A stretch of 33,970 bases of DNA from JAJYTI01 sp035302145 (GCA_035302145.1 DATGSX010000149.1:1-33970), one strand, 5' to 3'; numbered from the stretch's first letter, positions 16,204 to 23,493 are shown. Numbers and translations: made by a program. The notes: a model not told the origin generated them from the sequence alone.

Positions 16204-16286
16204 ATGCATATTATTGGCTAATTATAAATAATTAAAAACTATTAGAATAATAGCCCCTTTTTATTCGTATTAAAATCTTTTTACGA

Positions 16287-18674
16287 ATGAAAAACAAATT
16301 TTTATTTTATCTGCTATTCTTCGCAGCTACTGCAATCTTTGCACAGAACTACAACGTATCGGGACTAGTTTCCGATGAAAGTGGTGAGCCACTTCTCGGG
16401 GTTCATGTAGGGGTGCTAAACCAAAATTATGGTGCAGTAACCGATAACGAAGGATCTTACTTGCTAACCTTACCAAAAGGAAGTTATCAATTGGAGTTTA
16501 GCACTTTAGGCTACAAAACAATAACCCAGCAAATAGAAGTAAACAAAAACCTTCAGTTGAACGTAGTTATGTCTACTGGCGCTCAAACCTTAGAAGAGGT
16601 TTTGGTTCGTGGTGTACGTGTAGATGCCGATTCACCCATAACCCATAGCAATATGGATGATGAGGATTTGGCCAAGCGAAACCTAGGCCAGGATTTGCCT
16701 ATTATGATGAACTTCCTGCCATCTGTAGTTACAACTACCGATGCAGGTGCCGGAGTAGGGTATACAGGAATACGTGTAAGAGGAACCGACGCTACTCGTA
16801 TCAATGTTACCTTAAATGGAATTCCGTATAACGATGCGGAAAGTCAAGGAACGTTTTGGGTGAATATGCCCGACTTCACTTCTTCGGTAGAAGGATTGCA
16901 ATTACAACGAGGCGTAGGAACATCAACGAATGGTTCAGGGGCATTTGGAGCGAGTATCAACTTACAAACCGATGCTATATCTACAGATCCATATGCTTCC
17001 ATAGCCAATTCTTTTGGTTCGTTTAACACTTGGAAGCATACGGCGAAGTTTAGTACCGGACTGATAGATGATCGCTTTGAGATGGCTGGTAGATTGTCTA
17101 AAATAAAATCTGATGGCTATATCGATCGTGCATTTTCCGATTTAAAATCCTACTATTTACACGGAGCGTACTTAACCGACAATACGCTTATAAAAGCAAT
17201 ATTGTTTGGAGGTGACCAGCAAACTTATCAAGCATGGAACGGAATAGATGCAGAAACATTGAAAAACGATCGAACTTTTAATAGTGCAGGAATGTATTTC
17301 GATGCGAACGGCAATATGAAGTTCTATGAAGATGAAACGGATAATTACAAACAAGATCATTATCAGTTGCATTGGAATCAGCGAATAAATCATAGTTGGA
17401 GTACCAACGTTTCTTTAAATTATACTAGAGGTCTAGGTTATTTTGAGCAATATAGGGATGACGATAAGTTTTCAACCTATGGCATGACACCGTATGAAGT
17501 AAACGGTGAGTTAATAGATAGAACAGATTTAATAAGACGTCGTTGGTTAGATAACGATTACTATGTAGTGAGTTCGAATGTGGAGTATAAAGACACCGAT
17601 TGGCTAATTACAGCAGGTGGGTTTTATAGTTATTATACAGGAGATCATTTTGGAGAAGTAATCTGGGCAGAACATCCAGCTGGCAAATCGAAAGGTGACC
17701 GCTATTACTTTAGCGATGCAAGTAAAACCGAGTGGACTGTTTTTGCAAAAGCAAATTACAGTATAAATGAAAAGTGGAAAGCCTTTGCCGATTTACAAGG
17801 GAGGTTTATAAATTACCAGACCCATGGAATGAGCTCTAGTTTGTTTGAGTTGGATATAGATAAGGATTTTTCTTTCTTCAATCCAAAAGCAGGAATATCT
17901 TACCAGATGTCAAAAGCAAATCAGCTTTATTTCTCTTACGCTAAAGCTCATCGCGAGCCAAATAGACAAGACTTTGAGGAAGGTATAGAAGATGCTGAGT
18001 CACTGGATGACTGGGAGTTGGGTTGGCGCTACAATGGTAAAAAGTTTAGTCTAAGCTCAAATTTATACTATATGTTCTATAAAAATCAATTGGTCTTAAC
18101 GGGTGATTTAGATGATGTAGGAAGACCAGTACGAATGAGTAGTGGTAAAAGTTACAGAGCAGGATTAGAATTGGATGCTGCATATCAGTTCTCACCAAAA
18201 TTTACATGGATGGCGAATGCTACTTTTAGTACGAACAAGAATAAAGATTTCGTAACAGAGTGGGATGGAGAGCTCGTAGATTTTGGCGATACTAACCTGT
18301 CTTTCTCACCATCGATAGTGGCTAGTAACATGTTCTTGTACGAACCTATAATTAATTTCAATATAGGTTTCTTGTCTAAATATGTAGGCGAGCAGTATAT
18401 GGGGAATATGGATACTGCAGTTTCTAAACTAGATGCTTATTTCGTTCACGACTTACAGCTTAGTTATAAATGGGAGCCAAAATCCTTTGCCAAGAGCATT
18501 ACATTTAGTGGATTGGTAAACAACCTATTTAATAAAAAGTATGAGTCTAATGGGTATTACTATACCTTCGAAGATGATTACACCAATCCAGGTCAGATAA
18601 GCACTGTGGAAGGAGCAGGATATTACCCACAAGCTGGAACAAATTTCTTAGTGGGAATAAATATTTTGTTTTAA
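16287..18674 (+). CDS. TonB-dependent outer-membrane receptor, probably for thiamin or a thiamin precursor
   Basis: This 795-residue outer-membrane beta-barrel transporter is powered by TonB-ExbBD. Order of parts: signal peptide 1-19/20 (IFAQ); carboxypeptidase-D regulatory-like domain about 22-106, typical of Bacteroidota receptors; a TonB-box-like stretch near 107-113; plug domain about 115-228 (GIRVRGTDATRINVTLNGIP); then a 22-strand-type barrel ending in Phe (VGINILF). Length is normal for a stand-alone receptor, and no SusD partner follows, which argues against glycan use. The TPP riboswitch in its leader is the functional clue. Thiamin-regulated receptors of this kind (called OMR1 in comparative work) are known in the phylum. 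The exact ligand (thiamin, its phosphates, HMP or HET) is inferred. Confidence 0.92.
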   Translation: MKNKFLFYLLFFAATAIFAQNYNVSGLVSDESGEPLLGVHVGVLNQNYGAVTDNEGSYLLTLPKGSYQLEFSTLGYKTITQQIEVNKNLQLNVVMSTGAQTLEEVLVRGVRVDADSPITHSNMDDEDLAKRNLGQDLPIMMNFLPSVVTTTDAGAGVGYTGIRVRGTDATRINVTLNGIPYNDAESQGTFWVNMPDFTSSVEGLQLQRGVGTSTNGSGAFGASINLQTDAISTDPYASIANSFGSFNTWKHTAKFSTGLIDDRFEMAGRLSKIKSDGYIDRAFSDLKSYYLHGAYLTDNTLIKAILFGGDQQTYQAWNGIDAETLKNDRTFNSAGMYFDANGNMKFYEDETDNYKQDHYQLHWNQRINHSWSTNVSLNYTRGLGYFEQYRDDDKFSTYGMTPYEVNGELIDRTDLIRRRWLDNDYYVVSSNVEYKDTDWLITAGGFYSYYTGDHFGEVIWAEHPAGKSKGDRYYFSDASKTEWTVFAKANYSINEKWKAFADLQGRFINYQTHGMSSSLFELDIDKDFSFFNPKAGISYQMSKANQLYFSYAKAHREPNRQDFEEGIEDAESLDDWELGWRYNGKKFSLSSNLYYMFYKNQLVLTGDLDDVGRPVRMSSGKSYRAGLELDAAYQFSPKFTWMANATFSTNKNKDFVTEWDGELVDFGDTNLSFSPSIVASNMFLYEPIINFNIGFLSKYVGEQYMGNMDTAVSKLDAYFVHDLQLSYKWEPKSFAKSITFSGLVNNLFNKKYESNGYYYTFEDDYTNPGQISTVEGAGYYPQAGTNFLVGINILF

Positions 18675-18699
18675 TTGATGCACTAATTTCAAGTTTATT

Positions 18700-18735
18700 A
18701 AAAAACCTTGCCATAATGGATGGCAAGGTTTTTTT
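18700..18735. terminator. Bidirectional terminator between the receptor and the convergent lipoprotein gene
   Basis: AAAAAACCTTGCCAT pairs with ATGGCAAGG plus T-run (18720-18735) around a 6-nt loop. The A-run and T-run make it functional in both directions. It overlaps the TAA of the minus-strand lipoprotein gene. Confidence 0.92.
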
Positions 18736-19165
18736 AATTATAGATACGAATACTATTTCCTTCCCGCTTAGCTCTATATTGTAGCATTGGGTATTTTTCT
18801 TTTGACACTGAATGCTGTCCGGTTATTAAGTCATATGAGTTATCATCGTCCGGACATGGACAGCTAGCTACAGCCCCCTCCACAGTCATGGTAGAACAAT
18901 CATTTGGATGATGATTAGGGTCACTAAGCTCGTGGGCGATATATAAATCGGTATTTACACAATATATTACTATGCCTTTTATTCCTTGATGGTAAATAGT
19001 TGCATGGTTTCCTGGATATTTAAGCAGATTATATTGCGGTAAATTTAGGTTTAATTGCAGATTTACAGTCGTTGGAATAAGATAAGGATTGTTGTAATTC
19101 TTGGAGTCGTCACTGCTACATGAGATAGTTAGTAGTAACAATAGTAGAATAGTTAGATGACGCAT
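18734..19165 (-). CDS. Small lipoprotein resembling a Rieske domain that lacks canonical Fe-S ligands
   Basis: The 143-residue protein has a lipoprotein signal (LLTISC, lipidated C16). The mature part reads like a Rieske fold: a strand block GIKGIVIYCVNTDLYIAHEL, then a Cys-rich centre with C90, C102 and C104 (SCPCPDDDNSYDLITGQ), then LQYRAKREGNSIRIYN, which matches the usual Rieske tail. Canonical Rieske proteins bind [2Fe-2S] through CxH and CxxH pairs; here no CxH or CxxH pair is visible, so the cluster is probably absent or altered. It is predicted to face the periplasm. It shares a terminator with the TPP-controlled receptor but is transcribed toward it. Function is unknown and the Rieske link is by pattern only. 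Confidence 0.75.
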   Translation of the reverse strand: MRHLTILLLLLLTISCSSDDSKNYNNPYLIPTTVNLQLNLNLPQYNLLKYPGNHATIYHQGIKGIVIYCVNTDLYIAHELSDPNHHPNDCSTMTVEGAVASCPCPDDDNSYDLITGQHSVSKEKYPMLQYRAKREGNSIRIYN

Positions 19166-19220
19166 AAAATGGTTTTTATATAAGATAAAGCAAAAATAAT
19201 GATTAGAACTAAATATTTAC

Positions 19221-19228
19221 TATATTTG
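19221..19228 (+). promoter_or_regulatory. Candidate -7 box at the start of the greA leader
   Basis: TATATTTG is an exact TAnnTTTG match without a clear -33 TTG. The predicted start site near 19235 lies only a few bases before the hairpin at 19239. Confidence 0.45.
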
Positions 19229-19238
19229 GTATTCTTAT

Positions 19239-19271
19239 GTCCCAAAACAATTGTGGGATTTTTTGTTTTTT
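19239..19271 (+). terminator. Leader terminator-like hairpin upstream of greA
   Basis: TCCCA (19240-19244) pairs with TGGGA (19254-19258), with a flanking G-T pair, followed by six T, G and six more T. No plus-strand gene ends here, so it acts on RNA started just upstream. Confidence 0.6.
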
Positions 19272-19360
19272 ATATACTGAAGCTCTTGCTGTTAGCGTTA
19301 TTATCTAATAAGTAAAGTGACTTCTCAACCTTTATTTCCTGAACTTATTTTATTTACTGT

Positions 19361-19385
19361 AAAAGGTTTTTTCAGAAAACCTTTT
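19361..19385 (+). other. Perfect 10-bp hairpin in the greA upstream region
   Basis: AAAAGGTTTT (19361-19370), loop TTCAG, AAAACCTTTT (19376-19385), followed by CGTATT rather than a T-run. It lies 90 bp before the greA ATG. It may be a leader structure or a weak terminator. Confidence 0.5.
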
Positions 19386-19475
19386 CGTATTCATTTATAA
19401 GGTCTGAAAGGAAAAACAAGATTAAAAAGCAAAATAGGAGAGATAAAATAATTTATGTAGAATAAAATCGATGTT

Positions 19476-19952
19476 ATGAGTAAAGTATCGTATTACAGCG
19501 AAGAGGGCTTAAAAAAGTTGAGGGAAGAACTTAACTACCTCAAAGATGTAGAGCGTCCAAAAGCCTCACAGGCCATTGGTGAAGCACGTGAAAAAGGAGA
19601 TTTGAGTGAGAATGTGGAGTATGACGCTGCAAAAGAAGCACAAGCCTTACTAGAGCTGCGTATTTCTAAAATGGAGGAAACCTTAGCAAATGCACGTCTA
19701 TTAGACGCGTCTCAGCTAGATACTTCCAAAGTATTGATACATTCCAATGTAGTGATTGAAAACCTAGGTAATGGGAAAGAAATGACCTACAAACTAGTAG
19801 CACAAAGCGAAGCGAATTTGCGGAATGGAAAGATATCTGTTGACTCTCCAATAGGGAAGGGTTTATTAGGAAAAGAAGTTGGCGATGTAGCCGAAATTCA
19901 AGTTCCTAGTGGAATTGTAAAGTTTAAAGTGAAAAAGATTTATAGAGAATAG
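19476..19952 (+). CDS. greA: Transcription elongation factor GreA
   Basis: The 158-residue protein inserts its coiled coil into the RNA polymerase secondary channel and stimulates cleavage of backtracked RNA. The N-terminal coiled coil (about 1-75) carries the acidic tip EKGDLSENVEYDAAKE (39-54). The C-terminal FKBP-like domain (about 80-158) has SPIGKGLLGKEVGD. Length and start (MSKVSYYSEEGLKKL) are typical. A HIT-family gene starts 2 bp after its stop, so the two are surely co-transcribed. The 310-bp upstream region holds a -7 box, a terminator-like hairpin and a second hairpin, suggesting leader control. Confidence 0.98.
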   Translation: MSKVSYYSEEGLKKLREELNYLKDVERPKASQAIGEAREKGDLSENVEYDAAKEAQALLELRISKMEETLANARLLDASQLDTSKVLIHSNVVIENLGNGKEMTYKLVAQSEANLRNGKISVDSPIGKGLLGKEVGDVAEIQVPSGIVKFKVKKIYRE

Positions 19953-19954
19953 TT

Positions 19955-20353
19955 ATGGCAAGTGTTTTTTCAAAAATAATTTCAGGAGAATTGCCATCCT
20001 ATAAAGTGGCAGAAACAGAAGAGTTTTTAGCATTCCTAGATATACAACCTAATACAAAAGGACATACGCTTTGTATTCCTAAAGTTGAGGTGGACAAAAT
20101 ATTCGATTTGGATGAGGAAACTTATATGGGATTGATGGCATTTTCTAGAAAAGTAGCTTTAGCTATAGAAAAAACTATTCCATGCAAGCGTGTTGGAATG
20201 GCAGTAGTAGGCTTAGAAGTACCACATGTACACGTGCACCTTATCCCATTGAATAAAATGGAGGACACAAGGTTTGATAAAAAAGTAAATGTGTCGTCAG
20301 AAGAATTCCAAAAAATAGCTGCCAATATAAATAAGGCCTATAACGACTTGTAA
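19955..20353 (+). CDS. HIT family nucleotide hydrolase/transferase (HINT-like)
   Basis: The 132-residue cytoplasmic protein has the histidine triad HVHVHLIP (91-98) and the N-terminal SVFSKIISGELPSYKV block of the HINT branch. Family members hydrolyse adenosine phosphoramidates or related nucleotides; the true substrate here is unknown. It lies directly behind greA in an operon, an arrangement common in Flavobacteriales, and is followed by a strong terminator. Confidence 0.95.
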   Translation: MASVFSKIISGELPSYKVAETEEFLAFLDIQPNTKGHTLCIPKVEVDKIFDLDEETYMGLMAFSRKVALAIEKTIPCKRVGMAVVGLEVPHVHVHLIPLNKMEDTRFDKKVNVSSEEFQKIAANINKAYNDL

Positions 20354-20380
20354 GCAAATTTCAAAGAAAAAAATAATATT

Positions 20381-20418
20381 AAAGCCGTTTTGCATTTAAA
20401 AAGCAAAACGGCTTTTTC
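20381..20418. terminator. Strong terminator after greA-HIT, probably bidirectional
   Basis: AAAGCCGTTTTGC (20381-20393) pairs over 13 bp with GCAAAACGGCTTT (20403-20415) and is followed by T. A long A-rich stretch upstream gives the minus-strand transcript ending at 20478 a T-run too. Confidence 0.92.
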
Positions 20419-20477
20419 ATTCTTATATTAAAAATACGAGGTATAACAGATAGAACCCGTTTCGGTTATACAGCTTG

Positions 20478-20828
20478 TTATATCATTTTATAACCTACCC
20501 AAAATAGCGCAGCAATAATTACAAGTATTCCAGAAGATAAAGCTAGCCAGAAGCGCTTTTTATACTGGGTTTTAGCTGGTTTTGGAGATACAAGCTTATG
20601 GTAATAATCATATACTCGTTCTATATGCTCATCCCATCTTACTGGAAAAATCTGTGTTTTACAGACGGTGCAAAATAGCTTTACTTCTAAATTATCCTCT
20701 ACTTTTCTATACCATGCATTTTCCAGTTCTTTTTGGATAAAACTCAACACAAGCCCATCGTTATTAAAGCACTCTGGGCAGTTGTTCTTTAATTCAGCCT
20801 TTTGAATAGTGTACTCTGTTACTTTCAT
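20478..20828 (-). CDS. Small zinc-ribbon protein with C-terminal membrane anchor, unknown function
   Basis: The 116-residue protein has two CxxC knuckles, CPEC (17-20) and CTVC (53-56), likely one zinc ribbon. A basic stretch (about 83-92) and a single C-terminal transmembrane helix (about 95-114) follow, giving a tail-anchored layout with the ribbon probably in the cytoplasm. Its ATG overlaps the stop of the upstream histidine-kinase gene by 4 bp (ATGA), so the two are translationally coupled. No DNA-binding or catalytic motif is seen and I do not recognise a named family. Confidence 0.8.
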   Translation of the reverse strand: MKVTEYTIQKAELKNNCPECFNNDGLVLSFIQKELENAWYRKVEDNLEVKLFCTVCKTQIFPVRWDEHIERVYDYYHKLVSPKPAKTQYKKRFWLALSSGILVIIAALFWVGYKMI

Positions 20829-21979
20829 CCCTTCTTATCTATTTGTAAAATTATTTCCATGGTAGTACCATTGGGACTACTATTTAAAACGCGTATTTTT
20901 CCGCGGTGGTATTCTTCAATTATTCGTTTGCTTAGGGATAATCCTAAGCCCCACCCCCTTTTTTTAGTTGTGTACCCAGGAGAAAAAACGGTTTTCTGCA
21001 TTCTTTTTGGAATGCCTTTTCCAGTATCTCGAATGGTTAAAGAAACCTCTTTGGCGTTCTCTTTAATAGAAATGTAAACATCGCCTTTTCCTCGCATAGC
21101 ATCTATACTATTCTTGATTAAATTTTCTAAAGACCAACTATACAGCTCGCTATTTAAGTTCACAAAAACTGGAATGTCAGGAAGGTCCAAATGATAACTT
21201 ATCAACTTTGAGTTTCGTTTTTTTAAGTACTCTAAGTTCTTTTTTGTTTCCGAAACGATATCCGTACGTTTTAAATCAGGTAGAGAACCAATTTTGCTGA
21301 ATCTTTCTGTTATGGTGGTAAGGCGTGTTATGTCCTTTTCCATTTCTTGGACATATTCTGGGTTTATACTTTCAGATTTCAATATCTCAATCCAAGCTAT
21401 TAAAGAGGAAAGTGGCGTTCCAATTTGATGCGCTGTTTCTTTTGCCATACCTGCCCATAGCTTGTTTTGTTCCGATGACATTGTTGTTTTATAAAAAAAG
21501 TATAAAGCAATGAAAAACAGTATAAATACTAAGATCAATAGAATGGGATAGTACTTAAGCTTTTTCAATAATGGGGAACTACCATAGTATAAGGTTTGTA
21601 ACAACTCGTTTTCTACCCTTACCTCTATTGGGGTGTTTTCTGAATTAAATTGACTCCGTAGTTCGTCTAGTTTTTTCCTTGAGTTTGTTTTTCTATTGGG
21701 TATGTTTTGAACTTCATAGGTATCATTATCATGATTATATAAGAGCATTGGAGTAGTATTGTTGCTAAGCAATACATTAAATGCAGTAGGACTTAGGTTC
21801 TCACTATCAATATCCATTTGTTGTAACTCTTGTTGTGCAGCAGCCCAAATCTGCATTTTGGATGTTTCATTTTCCTTTAATTCATGAAAGAATTTATTGG
21901 CATGCCAAAACACCAAAGCACAAATAATAAATGCTATGCCAAACGTTACCCAACGGTTATTGAAAATGCGATATATCAT
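20825..21979 (-). CDS. Orphan membrane sensor histidine kinase
   Basis: The 384-residue protein has TM1 about 11-27, a periplasmic region of about 115 residues (28-142), TM2 about 145-163, and a dimerisation/phosphoacceptor helix with H184 in KETAHQIGTPLSSL. The HATPase domain has N-box ENLIKNSIDAM, G1 DTGKGIP and G2 GWGLGLSL. There is no HAMP or PAS domain. The AHQIGTPLSSL motif is of a sort common in Bacteroidota. No response regulator adjoins it; its only operon partner is the zinc-ribbon membrane protein downstream. The signal and the receiver are unknown. Confidence 0.92.
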   Translation of the reverse strand: MIYRIFNNRWVTFGIAFIICALVFWHANKFFHELKENETSKMQIWAAAQQELQQMDIDSENLSPTAFNVLLSNNTTPMLLYNHDNDTYEVQNIPNRKTNSRKKLDELRSQFNSENTPIEVRVENELLQTLYYGSSPLLKKLKYYPILLILVFILFFIALYFFYKTTMSSEQNKLWAGMAKETAHQIGTPLSSLIAWIEILKSESINPEYVQEMEKDITRLTTITERFSKIGSLPDLKRTDIVSETKKNLEYLKKRNSKLISYHLDLPDIPVFVNLNSELYSWSLENLIKNSIDAMRGKGDVYISIKENAKEVSLTIRDTGKGIPKRMQKTVFSPGYTTKKRGWGLGLSLSKRIIEEYHRGKIRVLNSSPNGTTMEIILQIDKKG

Positions 21980-22135
21980 AAGTTCCTTAAAAGATAAATA
22001 TAGAAAATATACTAATAATGCTTGCCTTTATAGGAGTGTTAGTCTTGGAATAAAACTTTATAATCAGTAAATTACTAGAGATGTAGCGGTTAAAATTAAT
22101 ATTAATACAGGTTTTTAGAAAGCAAGTACTTTCTG

Positions 22136-22143
22136 TACCTTTG
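22136..22143 (+). promoter_or_regulatory. -7 box immediately upstream of the flavin-reductase-like gene
   Basis: TACCTTTG matches TAnnTTTG. It ends 6 bp before the ATG at 22150, so RNA would begin at or within a base or two of the start codon (a leaderless or nearly leaderless mRNA). The -33 TTG is not clear. Confidence 0.55.
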
Positions 22144-22149
22144 TATTCT

Positions 22150-23037
22150 ATGAAAACATTAGATGCAAAATCGATTAGCGCAAGAGAGCTATATGCCAAT
22201 CTTACTGGTGCAGTTTCACCAAGACCGATTGCTTTAGTAAGCTCAGTAGACACTGAAGGAGTTGTAAATTTAGCCCCTTTTAGCTTTTTCAATCTTTTCA
22301 GTGCGCAGCCACCAACAGTAATTTTCTCTTGTGTGGATAGTTTACGTAATGGGTCCAGTAAGGATACGCTGTACAATGCCTTAGAAACAAAAGAAGTGGT
22401 TATAAACATGGTGAACTATAACATGGTGCAGCAAACCTCATTATCGTCTACTGCGTATGCAAAAGGGGTAAATGAGTTTATAAAAGCTGGTTTCACGCCG
22501 TTAGAGTCTTTAGAAGTTAAACCACCTCGTGTTGAAGAGTCGCCAATACAACTTGAGTGCAAAGTAGAAGAGGTTATTAAACTAGGGGAAGAAAATGGTG
22601 CAGGAAACTTGGTAGTATGTCGAGTTTTAAAAATGCATATAAACAAAGAGGTTCTAGACGAAAATGAAGTAATAGACCCGTATAAACTGGATATTGTTTC
22701 CCGCTTAGGAGGTAATTATTATGGAAGAGCAAGAGAAGGATTGTTCGAAGTTACCAAGCCTACCACTAATTTAGGAATAGGAGTGGATGCCCTGCCTGAA
22801 AGCATTCGAAACAGTAGTGTTTTAACTGGAAACGACTTAGGTAAATTAGGGAATATAGAGCAATTTCCAGAAGCAGAAATCATAGAGGCTTATGTAGCCG
22901 ATAAAAGTGAATTGCAAGAGCTATTTAAAAGTAACGATGTAGAAAGATTGCATCGGTATGCACAAGATTTATTGCAAGATGACGAAGTAGAGGCAGCATG
23001 GTGTGTGTTGCTTGGGAAAGTAAAAGAAATTATATAA
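22150..23037 (+). CDS. Flavin reductase-like, FMN-binding split-barrel protein
   Basis: The 295-residue protein has an N-terminal split-barrel flavin-binding domain (about 10-190) with TGAVSPRPIALVSS (16-29) and NLAPFSFFNLFSAQPP (40-55), the pattern of the flavin reductase / DIM6-NTAB family, and LGGNYYGRAREGLFEV near 190-205. A C-terminal region of about 90 residues, with a helical tail, follows. Members reduce FMN or FAD with NAD(P)H or bind flavin for another oxidoreductase; the substrate is not predictable. The ATG at 22150 is used; the in-frame TTG at 22141 overlaps the -7 box. A DUF3127 gene follows after 19 bp and is likely co-transcribed. Confidence 0.9.
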   Translation: MKTLDAKSISARELYANLTGAVSPRPIALVSSVDTEGVVNLAPFSFFNLFSAQPPTVIFSCVDSLRNGSSKDTLYNALETKEVVINMVNYNMVQQTSLSSTAYAKGVNEFIKAGFTPLESLEVKPPRVEESPIQLECKVEEVIKLGEENGAGNLVVCRVLKMHINKEVLDENEVIDPYKLDIVSRLGGNYYGRAREGLFEVTKPTTNLGIGVDALPESIRNSSVLTGNDLGKLGNIEQFPEAEIIEAYVADKSELQELFKSNDVERLHRYAQDLLQDDEVEAAWCVLLGKVKEII

Positions 23038-23056
23038 TAAAATAGAATAAAGAATC

Positions 23057-23434
23057 ATGGAAGTAGAAGGTAAAATTAAACATATAGATATTACTCGCGA
23101 GTATGGTAATAACGGATTTAGAAAGCGTGAAGTAGTGGTAACTACACAAGAGCAATATCCACAACATTTATTAATCGAGTTCATTCAAGATAAAACAAAC
23201 CTGTTGGATGCCTATAAAGTAGGAGATGACGTTAAAATAGGAATAAACCTTCGTGGTAGAGAGTGGGTAAATCCACAAGGTGAGACTAGATATTTTAACT
23301 CTATCCAAGGATGGAGGATTGAAAATCTTGCACAAGCACAAGGCGGTCAGCAAATTCCACCTGCGCCACCAGCAAATGCATTCCCTCCAGCAGATAATGT
23401 AGAGGACGATTTTGAAGACGATTTACCATTCTAA
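23057..23434 (+). CDS. DUF3127 OB-fold protein with SSB-like acidic C-terminal tip
   Basis: The 125-residue protein has a DUF3127 domain (about 1-90) with the block VGDDVKIGINLRGREWVNPQG (about 55-75), then a Gln/Pro/Ala-rich linker and the acidic end DNVEDDFEDDLPF. This layout (OB fold, flexible linker, DDLPF-type tip) mirrors single-stranded DNA-binding proteins, whose tip recruits repair proteins. DUF3127 is found mainly in Bacteroidota and is of unknown function; nucleic-acid binding is inferred. It lies behind the flavin-reductase-like gene and before a terminator. Confidence 0.9.
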   Translation: MEVEGKIKHIDITREYGNNGFRKREVVVTTQEQYPQHLLIEFIQDKTNLLDAYKVGDDVKIGINLRGREWVNPQGETRYFNSIQGWRIENLAQAQGGQQIPPAPPANAFPPADNVEDDFEDDLPF

Positions 23435-23460
23435 ACGTTGAATCAGTAGTTTAATATGAT

Positions 23461-23493
23461 AAGCGTAGTGTTCTATATACTACGCTTTTTTTT
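23461..23493. terminator. Terminator between the DUF3127 gene and convergent tag
   Basis: AAGCGTAGT (23461-23469) pairs over 9 bp with ACTACGCTT (23479-23487), followed by a T-run to 23493. Confidence 0.9.

Noticed and set aside
15961..16209. Minus-strand frame of 82 codons before the TonB receptor
   Set aside because: It covers the promoter, TPP aptamer and terminator of the plus strand, which fully explain the sequence.
21987..22409. Minus-strand frame of 140 codons opposite the flavin-reductase start
   Set aside because: Most of it is antisense to a clear split-barrel gene; the translation has no domain signature.
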